Shown here piece by piece: positions 7,181-13,856 of a DNA stretch of 14,973 bases. The number at the start of each line of letters is the position of its first letter. Position 1 is the stretch's first letter. The notes beneath the pieces are model-generated. The model made no database searches. It was not told where the DNA came from and saw only the letters and a list, made by a program, of their open reading frames with translations. Both the position numbers and the translations under genes were made by a program. Source of the DNA: Bacteroidota bacterium (GTDB lineage Bacteria; Bacteroidota; Bacteroidia; Bacteroidales; FEN-979); NCBI GenBank assembly GCA_026391755.1, contig JAPLDN010000217.1:1-14973 (forward strand), in the 5' to 3' direction.

Positions 7181-7468
7181 TTACCTTAACAGATAATCAA
7201 AGAAGGTCAGGGAAATGACCAGTATGTATATACTTAGCACCATAACAACAAAAACAGTGAATAAACGGGATTCAAATTTCAGGTGCATAAAGTGTCGCAG
7301 CACAATGAATGATTTAACCGATGCAATGATCAGTGCCACCAACACTGTAAGGGCCGATAGATCGATCCAGGTCACAGTAATGGTGACAGTTGTGAGGATG
7401 AGCAATGCAAGTAAAACCCATCCGTAAACCCTGTAATCCGTTATATGTGTTGTTTCGCTATTTGTCAT
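7181..7468 (-). CDS. ctaF: cytochrome c oxidase subunit IV (prokaryotic COX4 type)
   Basis: A small 95-residue membrane protein with three predicted helices (about 12-34, 36-56 and 67-93) and the family segment LIIASVKSFIVLRHFMHLKFE (42-62). Prokaryotic subunit IV stabilises or helps assemble the oxidase core and carries no cofactor. It lies between subunits III and II, separated from subunit III by a 100-base gap that holds a heptad palindrome. Confidence 0.88.
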   Translation of the reverse strand: MTNSETTHITDYRVYGWVLLALLILTTVTITVTWIDLSALTVLVALIIASVKSFIVLRHFMHLKFESRLFTVFVVMVLSIYILVISLTFFDYLLR

Positions 7469-7510
7469 TGTTGTGATTTTTAATCGTTTGTCTTTGTTTG
7501 ACTTGTCCCG

Positions 7511-7569
7511 GGTTCCGGGTTCTGGGCTCTGGTTTTTTCCCTGACACCCAGTACCCAGTGCCCGGCACC
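7511..7569. repeat. imperfect inverted repeat made of 7-bp units
   Basis: The left arm (7511-7532) is built from GGTTCCG, GGTTCTG and GGCTCTG. The right arm (7548-7569), read on the minus strand, is GGTGCCG, GGCACTG and GGTACTG. The arms match at 17 of 22 positions with a short T-rich loop. The right arm ends on the first base of the subunit III stop codon. It is GC-rich against its surroundings and could fold in mRNA, acting as an attenuator or stabiliser between ctaE and ctaF, or be a dispersed REP-like element. Confidence 0.6.
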
Positions 7570-8165
7570 TAAGTTATCAGGTAAAGCAACGGAAACAAAA
7601 ATATCCAGATCAAATCGACCAGGTGCCAGTAAAGGCCTCCGTTTTCCAACAATACATAATTCCCTTCATTGATGCTGCCGGTCTGTATCCTGATCATGAT
7701 AACAGTAAGAATAATGCTGCCCACGATGAGATGAAGCACATGCAGTCCGGTCATAAAGAAATACAGGCTAAAGAACAGGATATAGCCGTGCTTTAGTCCG
7801 ATCATCATATCCGAACCCGGGTAAAGACCGATAGAAAATTTATGACCCCACTCAAAGTATTTGTTGAAAAGAAAGATCCCGGCGCAAAGCAGGGTAACCA
7901 GGATGAACAATACCCCTTTCCGTTTTTCGCCTTTCTGAACCGCAGTGATCGACATTGCCACAGTTGCGGAGCTTAATAAAAGAACTACGGTATTGACAGT
8001 ACCAATAAATGCATTAAGCTGATGAGCGGCCTGGTGGAATTCATCCGCATAACGGTGGCGCATCACTGCATACACCAGGAACAAGCCTCCGAACAGAAGG
8101 ATCTCGGTGAAAATGAATATCCACATTCCCAGTTTCGCGCCAATATCGTCTCTGTGCATTTCCAT
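7569..8165 (-). CDS. ctaE: cytochrome c oxidase subunit III
   Basis: A 198-residue, five-helix subunit III (the short bacterial form). Typical features are GAKLGMWIFIFTEILLFGGL (9-28), the conserved FEWGHKF stretch and the end block GLHVLHLIVGSIIL followed by YWHLVDLIWIFLFPLLYL. It has no redox centre and supports subunit I stability and proton uptake. It follows subunit I after 68 bases that include a perfect tandem repeat. ATG at 8165 was chosen; Met3 is an equal alternative. Confidence 0.93.
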   Translation of the reverse strand: MEMHRDDIGAKLGMWIFIFTEILLFGGLFLVYAVMRHRYADEFHQAAHQLNAFIGTVNTVVLLLSSATVAMSITAVQKGEKRKGVLFILVTLLCAGIFLFNKYFEWGHKFSIGLYPGSDMMIGLKHGYILFFSLYFFMTGLHVLHLIVGSIILTVIMIRIQTGSINEGNYVLLENGGLYWHLVDLIWIFLFPLLYLIT

Positions 8166-8205
8166 ATATGTGATTTATTTTTTAGTCATTGATGTTCTTT
8201 AAGGT

Positions 8206-8233
8206 TCACCAGTCACTAGTCACCAGTCACTAG
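8206..8233. repeat. 14-bp perfect tandem repeat (four 7-bp units)
   Basis: Two exact copies of TCACCAGTCACTAG (8206-8219 and 8220-8233), which can also be read as alternating heptads TCACCAG and TCACTAG. The array abuts the stop codon of subunit I (8234-8236) on its downstream side. Copy number could vary between strains by slippage. Confidence 0.85.
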
Positions 8234-9826
8234 TTATTCATAGTTATACGGTTCTCCTGTGATTACCGGAAGTTCATCAAAATTCTCAACAGGAGGAGGT
8301 GAAGAGACCGTCCATTCCAGGGTTGATCCTCCCCACGGATTATCGGGTGCCTTGACGCCTTTTTTACTGAAAAGATTGGCCAGCATTATAATGAGCCCGA
8401 TCAGCAACACGACACCTCCCACAGCCGATATCTGCTGTCCCAAAGTGAACTGGGGCAGGTAATCGAAATACCTCCGTGGCATTCCCATAATACCAATAAC
8501 GAACTGGGGGAAATACAAAAGGTTAAATCCAACAAAAAGGAATCCGAATGCTGTGTTTGCCCTCCGGAAGTTATACATCCTGCCATACATCTTTGGATAC
8601 CAGTAATGCAGGGCGGCAAAAAACGCGAAACCGACGCCTCCGAATATTATATAGTGGAAATGAGCCACCACATAGGCCGTGTCGTGAACGTGGATATCCG
8701 TTGCAAGGGAACCGAGGCTGAGCCCGGTAAGACCGCCTATCATAAACAGGAAAATGAAACCCAGGGCGAACAAAAATGGCGGTTTTACCGAGATTGATCC
8801 CTTGTACATCGTTGTAACCCAGTTAAATACCTTGATGGCGCTTGGAACAGCAACGAGAAAGGTCAGAAGGGAAAATACCCAGCGCGCTGTGATGCTCATT
8901 CCGGAGGTATACATATGATGTGCCCATACAAAATAACCAACCAGGGCTATCGCAAGGCTCGAAAGTGCTATTGCTTTGTAACCGAATACCCTTCTCTGAG
9001 CAAAGGTCGGGATGATCTCGGTGATTACCCCCATGGCTGGCAAAATCATGATATATACCGCGGGATGCGAATAGATCCAAAACAGGTGCTGGTACAAGAT
9101 AGGATCTCCGCCCAATGAAGGATCAAAAAAGCCGATCCTGAGCCATCTTTCGGCGATAACCATCAGAAGGGTGATCCCGACGATGGGAGTCGCAAGCACC
9201 TGGATCCATGCTGTGGCATAAAGAGACCAGGGGAAGAGGGGCATCCTGAAGAATGTCATTCCCGGCGCCCTTAAACGGTGTATTGTAACAATAAAATTAA
9301 GCCCGGTGAGGATGGAGGAGAAGCCCAGTACAAATGCACCGAATACAGCTGCAACCACATTGGTATGTGTTTGTGTGCTGTAAGGTGCATAAAACGTCCA
9401 GCCTGTATCGGGGGGGCCGTTGCCAAGAAATTGTGATGAAAGGGCAATGGCAGCACCCAGTATGAAGAGATACCATGAAAACAGGTTAAGCCTTGGGAAA
9501 GCCACATCGTGGGCCCCAATCATAATGGGCATCGAAAAATTACCGAAAACGGCGGCCAGCCCGGGGATCACTACTGTAAAAATCATGATGATCCCATGTA
9601 TTGTAAAAATCCCATTGTAAGTCTGGGCGTTGTAGAACTGCTGACCTGGCCTGAAAAGCTCGAGCCTCATAAGTTCCCCGAGCAAAACGCCGACAATGAA
9701 AAATACCATCATGGCGTACATGTACATCAGGCCGATCCTCTTGTGATCGGTAGTTGTGAGCCAGGCAAGTATTCCCTTGTATTTGCCTGTATTTTCAAGA
9801 TAAGAGTGGGTCATTGCTTCTGCCAT
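8234..9826 (-). CDS. ctaD: cytochrome c oxidase subunit I, A2-type heme-copper oxidase
   Basis: A 530-residue, 12-helix catalytic subunit that reduces O2 and pumps protons. Ligands are all present: heme a H77 and H391, heme a3 H389, CuB H254, H303 and H304, with cross-link Tyr258. K-channel Lys332 is in VPSAIKVFNW. D-channel residues N96, D107 and N114 are kept (FGNFSMPIMIGAHDVAFPRLN). The helix-VI glutamate of A1 oxidases is absent; instead it reads YSHPAVY (252-258), the Tyr-Ser signature of A2 oxidases such as those of Rhodothermus and Thermus caa3. The C-terminal STLEWTVSSPPP is typical. ATG lies 11 bases after the SCO gene, giving tight coupling. Confidence 0.97.
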   Translation of the reverse strand: MAEAMTHSYLENTGKYKGILAWLTTTDHKRIGLMYMYAMMVFFIVGVLLGELMRLELFRPGQQFYNAQTYNGIFTIHGIIMIFTVVIPGLAAVFGNFSMPIMIGAHDVAFPRLNLFSWYLFILGAAIALSSQFLGNGPPDTGWTFYAPYSTQTHTNVVAAVFGAFVLGFSSILTGLNFIVTIHRLRAPGMTFFRMPLFPWSLYATAWIQVLATPIVGITLLMVIAERWLRIGFFDPSLGGDPILYQHLFWIYSHPAVYIMILPAMGVITEIIPTFAQRRVFGYKAIALSSLAIALVGYFVWAHHMYTSGMSITARWVFSLLTFLVAVPSAIKVFNWVTTMYKGSISVKPPFLFALGFIFLFMIGGLTGLSLGSLATDIHVHDTAYVVAHFHYIIFGGVGFAFFAALHYWYPKMYGRMYNFRRANTAFGFLFVGFNLLYFPQFVIGIMGMPRRYFDYLPQFTLGQQISAVGGVVLLIGLIIMLANLFSKKGVKAPDNPWGGSTLEWTVSSPPPVENFDELPVITGEPYNYE

Positions 9827-9837
9827 ATTATCTGATT

Positions 9838-10623
9838 CTAATCATTATTCTTCTTTTTATTTTTTGACCGCAACAGCAGCGCTATAAACAACACCAGGGC
9901 CAGGAAAATGATGATGGTTGCACTGATCTTGGTCACCGCCAGCGTATACCTGCGGCCTTCAGGGTCGTAACTGAAACAAAACTGAAGCAGCCGGTTGATA
10001 GTGGGCCTCGATTGCTCTTTCCCGGCTTCGATAATAGCCATCTTAACATCAAACGGCAGGAATGTAACCCCATACAGGTAGCGGGTTATTTTTCCCTTAG
10101 GGCTTACAATGGTGATCACGGCGGGATGTATCCAGTCATTGCCCTGCTTCTTTGATTTGAACCCGACAGCATTTACGAGGCGTAAAATGCTTGCACTGTC
10201 GCCGGTAAGATAATACCAGTCCTTTGAATGGCTTTTACTATGCCTCTTTAAAAACGTGTTTTTCTTCTGGATGGCTTTTTCAGGTGTGTCCTTATAGTTG
10301 AAACTTACCGTCACGATCTGGTAGTCCTTACCCAGTTCCATCCCCATTTTTTCCACCACTTCTGAAACACCGTCGAGCAAAGGGCTGCATAACCCCGGAC
10401 AGTCAAAATACACCAGTGTAAGAATAGTTGGTTTGTTAAACAGGTCTCCGAGCCTCACCGGTTTACTCTGCTCATTGGTGAATGTCAGGTTCTGAGGGAT
10501 GATACTGTCGAGGTGCTCTTCAACACCTACCTCAGGGCTGATGACACTTTGGGACTGCCCGGGCAGGTTAAGCAGCAGGCAGAACGATATCAGAATGCCA
10601 TGTATTAAAGCCCGGGTTTTCAT
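9838..10623 (-). CDS. SCO1/SenC family copper chaperone with C-terminal membrane anchor
   Basis: A 261-residue thioredoxin-fold protein that delivers copper to, or reduces, the CuA site of subunit II. The copper site is complete: CPGLC (C75 and C79) and H166 in DWIHPAV. A signal peptide occupies about 1-26 (ALIHGILISFCLLLNLPGQSQS). Unlike SCO proteins with a single N-terminal anchor, it ends with an extra segment FCFSYDPEGRRY (215-226) and a strong membrane helix (about 233-252) followed by a Lys-rich tail. The ATG at 10623 overlaps the cytochrome c stop as ATGA. The open frame extends upstream to 10758, but the part before 10623 is a shadow of the cytochrome gene. Confidence 0.93.
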   Translation of the reverse strand: MKTRALIHGILISFCLLLNLPGQSQSVISPEVGVEEHLDSIIPQNLTFTNEQSKPVRLGDLFNKPTILTLVYFDCPGLCSPLLDGVSEVVEKMGMELGKDYQIVTVSFNYKDTPEKAIQKKNTFLKRHSKSHSKDWYYLTGDSASILRLVNAVGFKSKKQGNDWIHPAVITIVSPKGKITRYLYGVTFLPFDVKMAIIEAGKEQSRPTINRLLQFCFSYDPEGRRYTLAVTKISATIIIFLALVLFIALLLRSKNKKKNND

Positions 10624-11528
10624 GTTTTTTTTATTTGTTTGATTTTCCTTATATCCAGGACGGAAAGTATGATATAGAATATAAAATACCAGACTATGAT
10701 AACAGCCAACACATAAGTAAGTATCATCCATACCGGGGCTTTCTCCCTGGTTGACCACATAGCCCTGGTATCAGTTAATGAGGGTTTGTTTGTTGGCAGG
10801 CCAATGGTCAATGTGTCTCTGACAATAGCTTCCTGCATGCTGCCGGTAGGATCATTAACCCTGGCGCCAAGAATTACTTTGCCTGTTTTATCGCCGGGAA
10901 AATCCTGGGGCCAGTCAAAACCCGCATAGCCGCTCTCGGATGTTGGTTTGGGATCGGCAAGCTGCATATTGCCGAAATACCTTTGAACAAAAACAATGAT
11001 CTCAGCTCCTTTTGCAGAAACGGGGCCGTTTTTCGTAAGTTCAACGGCCTTTACCATGATCTTCTTTTTTGCTGTATCATAAGCCATGGTCAGCCTGATG
11101 CGTTTTCCCATGGAAGCAGCCATTTTCTCAGGATCAGGCTGCACATAACCTTTATGGAAAGAACGGAGAAATGAGATTACACTCCATCGTTCGTCTTCCG
11201 ACAGTATGTTCCTGAATTCGGGCATAGGCACCTTCCCGGTGGTTATCCTGTAAAAAAGTTCGCCGTCTTTCTGAGTACCTGCCTTGGGTTCCGAAAGGTC
11301 TCCCGGCGAGGGCTGGATGGCGGCAAAATTTTTCTTGGTTGGAATGCCGTGGCAGCTCTGGCAATTTTTCATATAAAGTGCCTCGCCCTGCTTAACCATG
11401 TCGGGAGTGAATTTTACCAGGCAGATCTTGCCTTTCTGATCATCAGGCACTATCCATCCTGGGTTCTGGGCTTCAACGCGCAACAACGTGATAACCATAA
11501 GCAGGAGTATATAGAACAGTTTTTTCAT
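10620..11528 (-). CDS. membrane-anchored monoheme cytochrome c with extra beta-rich domain
   Basis: A 302-residue secreted cytochrome c. It has a signal peptide (1-20), a class-I-like heme domain with CQSCH (56-60) and axial Met102 in GKVPMPEF followed by LSEDERWSVISFLRSF. A beta-rich domain spans about 143-245 (GPVSAKGAEIIVFVQRYFG, SGYAGFDWPQDFPGD). A C-terminal helix (about 266-290) with a basic tail faces the cytoplasm. It probably carries electrons from the NrfD/Fe-S proteins to subunit II, much as the monoheme ActE does in alternative complex III; this role is inference from position. It overlaps the NrfD gene by 4 bases (ATGA) at its start and the SCO gene by 4 bases at its end. Confidence 0.88.
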   Translation of the reverse strand: MKKLFYILLLMVITLLRVEAQNPGWIVPDDQKGKICLVKFTPDMVKQGEALYMKNCQSCHGIPTKKNFAAIQPSPGDLSEPKAGTQKDGELFYRITTGKVPMPEFRNILSEDERWSVISFLRSFHKGYVQPDPEKMAASMGKRIRLTMAYDTAKKKIMVKAVELTKNGPVSAKGAEIIVFVQRYFGNMQLADPKPTSESGYAGFDWPQDFPGDKTGKVILGARVNDPTGSMQEAIVRDTLTIGLPTNKPSLTDTRAMWSTREKAPVWMILTYVLAVIIVWYFIFYIILSVLDIRKIKQIKKT

Positions 11529-12739
11529 GATTCATTGCTTTTCAGTGGATCCAAACCTTTCTCTTTTGCAGTCTCAACAACAGGTATGACAGGGAAGAAT
11601 TTAGAAATCAGGGTTATGATGATCAAAACAAGGATGAAACTCAATAAAGTGATTGCAATTTCTATCAGCGTAGGGGAATACACCTTGAAATTATCGGGAA
11701 CATGCTGAACAGGTAAAAACGGATGTGCCATAGCAGGGACTACGATGAGATAACGTTTGAACCATGCAGCGATCAGGACGACGATCGAGATTAGGGTGAG
11801 AGGCAGGGGCTTGCGCATTTTGCGGAACAGCATCAGGACTATGGGGATCAGCAATCCGCCGACCTGAACAAGCCAGAAGGTTAGAGCAAAATGGCCGCTC
11901 ATAAGCTCTTTAAGGTGAACCGCATCGGCCCGCTTAAGCTTATAACCGGGAACCAGGTATTCATTGATGTTGAAATAGAGATAGACAAAGGCCACGAGTA
12001 CCAGCACTTTCCCCATATTGTTAAAATGAAGATCGGTAAGATAATCCTGGAGCTTATAATTCTTTCTGAAGAAAAACATGGCAATGATGACGGCTGCGGA
12101 ACCTGCGACGAATGCGCCTGAAACGAAGTAGGGCCCGAAGATGGTGCTGTCCCATCCCGGCCTGACCGTGAGGGCAAACAGCCAGGAAGTAACTGTGTGG
12201 ATCGAGAGAGCAGCGGGGATGATCAGGATCAGCAGGATATAGATTGAACGATGGATTATCCGGTTCTGTTCAGGGTGATCAGTCCAGTTCAGTGATAAAA
12301 CTTTGTAAACCGGTTTAAGCCAGGAGGGAAGGTTGGCGAAGCGTTTATAAAGCACAGCCATATCGGGTATCATCGGAAGGAACAGCAAAAGCAGGCTGAT
12401 CACAAAGTAAGTCGTGATCACCGTTACATCCCAGAGGATGGGTGACTGGAACCTGGCATACAGGAAAACATAGGCCAGGCCGATAAGACCGAGCACGGCG
12501 CTGATAAGCATCCCTATGAGACTTGATGCCACAAAGAATACAAAGTTGGATATGTACAATCCCCATGAAATGTAATCCCTGATGCCGGCAACTCCAAGGC
12601 CGTACCTGAGTTGCTGGATGTATGCATACAGGCATGCGAGGAATGCAAGAGCCAGGAATCCCATCCACAGGAAGAACCCCTTGTTTAACCTTATATGGTG
12701 TGAAAGGTCGTTGATTATCTGATCCATTTTTTTATCCAT
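11525..12739 (-). CDS. NrfD/ActC-like quinol-interacting membrane protein
   Basis: A 404-residue, roughly ten-helix protein of the NrfD/PsrC superfamily, the quinone-binding membrane subunit of CISM-type complexes. ActC/ActF-like stretches are SWGLYISNFVFFVASSLIGM (58-77), TSWLFALTVRPGWDSTIFGP (184-203) with YFVSGAFVAGSAAV after it, and AAWFKRYLIVVPAMAHPFLP (324-343). The PGWDSTIFGPYFV block is closer to alternative complex III membrane subunits, as I recall them, than to polysulfide reductase. It probably oxidises menaquinol and passes electrons to the Fe-S protein encoded just upstream. It starts 41 bases after that gene and overlaps the cytochrome c gene by ATGA. Met1 or Met5 could be the start. 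Confidence 0.85.
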   Translation of the reverse strand: MDKKMDQIINDLSHHIRLNKGFFLWMGFLALAFLACLYAYIQQLRYGLGVAGIRDYISWGLYISNFVFFVASSLIGMLISAVLGLIGLAYVFLYARFQSPILWDVTVITTYFVISLLLLFLPMIPDMAVLYKRFANLPSWLKPVYKVLSLNWTDHPEQNRIIHRSIYILLILIIPAALSIHTVTSWLFALTVRPGWDSTIFGPYFVSGAFVAGSAAVIIAMFFFRKNYKLQDYLTDLHFNNMGKVLVLVAFVYLYFNINEYLVPGYKLKRADAVHLKELMSGHFALTFWLVQVGGLLIPIVLMLFRKMRKPLPLTLISIVVLIAAWFKRYLIVVPAMAHPFLPVQHVPDNFKVYSPTLIEIAITLLSFILVLIIITLISKFFPVIPVVETAKEKGLDPLKSNES

Positions 12740-12780
12740 AATCGTGGCTTCAGCTGATTATACAAAGCGCTTGTTATTAA

Positions 12781-13746
12781 TTATCCTTCTTTTGGGGATT
12801 CATCGGTTGCAGGTTCGAAAGGAAACAGCCTGTTCTTTGGAGGAAGGTAATATACCCTGGGTTTGGTGCCTAATTCAGGCATCAGCTGGTATGCCCCGTT
12901 ATCCCTGAGAAGTTTGCTCAGGCGCACGGTTTCCTTAGTTGTTCCGTTGGTTACAGCATCTTCGTTCTCATCCCCGAAATAGTACACCCCGTTCGGACAG
13001 GCTGAAACGCAGTAAGGAAGTTTGCCTTCGCGGCAGCGATCGGCACTGAAGAGGCATTTTGAGATGGTGCCCAGCTTCTGAGGAACGTTCAGTTCAACAT
13101 TGTATGCTTCTCCGTGATGCTTGTCGGAATCCTTCGGAGCTGTCCAATGGAAGATCCTTGCTGAATACGGACAGGCGGCCATGCAAAAGCGGCAGCCAAT
13201 GCAGCGTTCATTGTCGATTAGCACAATGCCATCTCCTCTTTTATAGGTGGCATCCACCGGGCAAACAGAAACACAGGGAGGATTATCGCAGTGCTGGCAG
13301 TTCTTTGGCATTTGATAAGGGGCGGTGCCCGGGGAATCCTGCATCTGCAAAGTGTTCAGATGGTATTGTTCGGGTTTAAGCTGGTGGGCCTCCTGGCAGG
13401 CTGCAATGCAACGCCTTGCATTTCTGCATTTCGACAGATCAATGACCATTACCCAACGCCTGCCCTCAATTCCTTCCCTTCCCTTCTCAAGCATTAATTT
13501 GGTTGGGTTTTTGGAAAGGGCTTTAAGCTCCAGCGAATCAACCTCTACCAGCTTGTTGTCCTGCGTCAGGAGCACCCTGGATTCACCGGTTGCAGCTTTT
13601 TTCTTTTCAAAAATATCCCCTGAATACAATGCTCCCGCACCGGCAGCTACACCGGCTCCAAGCAAGCCTATGTTCTTCAGGAAATTACGTCTTGAGGACT
13701 TTGAGGGATCTTGCTCATCCCTGTTTTCAACTGTATTCTCGTCCAT
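12781..13746 (-). CDS. TAT-exported multi-cluster Fe-S protein (NrfC/HybA/ActB-C-terminal type)
   Basis: A 321-residue electron-transfer protein acting outside the inner membrane. A TAT signal has SRRNFLK (18-24) and a hydrophobic stretch to about 42. Four cluster motifs follow. Motif II is C150, C153, C158, C162 and motif III is C182, C185, C188, C192; both are complete. Motif I has C107, C113 and C117 with Ala110 where the second Cys is expected. Motif IV has C231, C246 and C250 with Ser234 at its second position and an extra C238. It is the first gene of the respiratory operon and should relay electrons between NrfD and cytochrome c. No molybdopterin catalytic subunit accompanies it, so it is probably not part of a classical molybdoenzyme. 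Confidence 0.9.
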   Translation of the reverse strand: MDENTVENRDEQDPSKSSRRNFLKNIGLLGAGVAAGAGALYSGDIFEKKKAATGESRVLLTQDNKLVEVDSLELKALSKNPTKLMLEKGREGIEGRRWVMVIDLSKCRNARRCIAACQEAHQLKPEQYHLNTLQMQDSPGTAPYQMPKNCQHCDNPPCVSVCPVDATYKRGDGIVLIDNERCIGCRFCMAACPYSARIFHWTAPKDSDKHHGEAYNVELNVPQKLGTISKCLFSADRCREGKLPYCVSACPNGVYYFGDENEDAVTNGTTKETVRLSKLLRDNGAYQLMPELGTKPRVYYLPPKNRLFPFEPATDESPKEG

Positions 13747-13781
13747 ACAATGGAATTATCAATTTTCAAACGACATCAGAG

Positions 13782-13789
13782 CAAAAATA
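13782..13789 (-). promoter_or_regulatory. candidate -7 element for the respiratory operon
   Basis: TATTTTTG on the minus strand fits TAnnTTTG exactly, in the 110-base gap before the Fe-S gene. The implied leader is about 30 bases. No TTTG is found at the expected -33 distance, so support is partial. The region is very AT-rich, so chance is a real alternative. Confidence 0.35.
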
Positions 13790-13836
13790 TAAATAAATAT
13801 TTCTGTTTTACCCTAACATCAATATTTATACTTAAT

Positions 13837-13853
13837 CTAAATTCGCCATTTAG
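13837..13853 (-). terminator. weak hairpin after the outer-membrane protein gene
   Basis: CTAAAT, loop GGCGA, ATTTAG forms a perfect 6-bp stem, three bases after the stop codon at 13857. It is AT-rich and has no U-run, so at most it is a weak or factor-assisted terminator. Confidence 0.2.
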
Positions 13854-13856
13854 GTA

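Noticed and set aside
8206..8233. CRISPR-like repeat
   Set aside because: Only two adjacent 14-bp copies with no spacers and no cas genes.
9509..9835. Plus-strand open frame of 108 residues
   Set aside because: It is antisense to the conserved N-terminal part of oxidase subunit I and has no recognisable features.
10624..10758. N-terminal extension of the SCO frame by 45 residues
   Set aside because: It is a shadow of the cytochrome c C-terminus; the ATG at 10623 starts a proper signal peptide and makes an ATGA overlap.
12781..13746. Fe-S subunit of a molybdoenzyme such as polysulfide or nitrite reductase
   Set aside because: No catalytic molybdopterin or multiheme subunit is in the operon; upstream is an unrelated outer-membrane protein and downstream is the oxidase.
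13325..13792. Plus-strand open frame of 155 residues
   Set aside because: It is antisense to the Fe-S protein, which has a TAT signal and cluster motifs; the plus frame is a low-complexity Ser/Pro-rich shadow.
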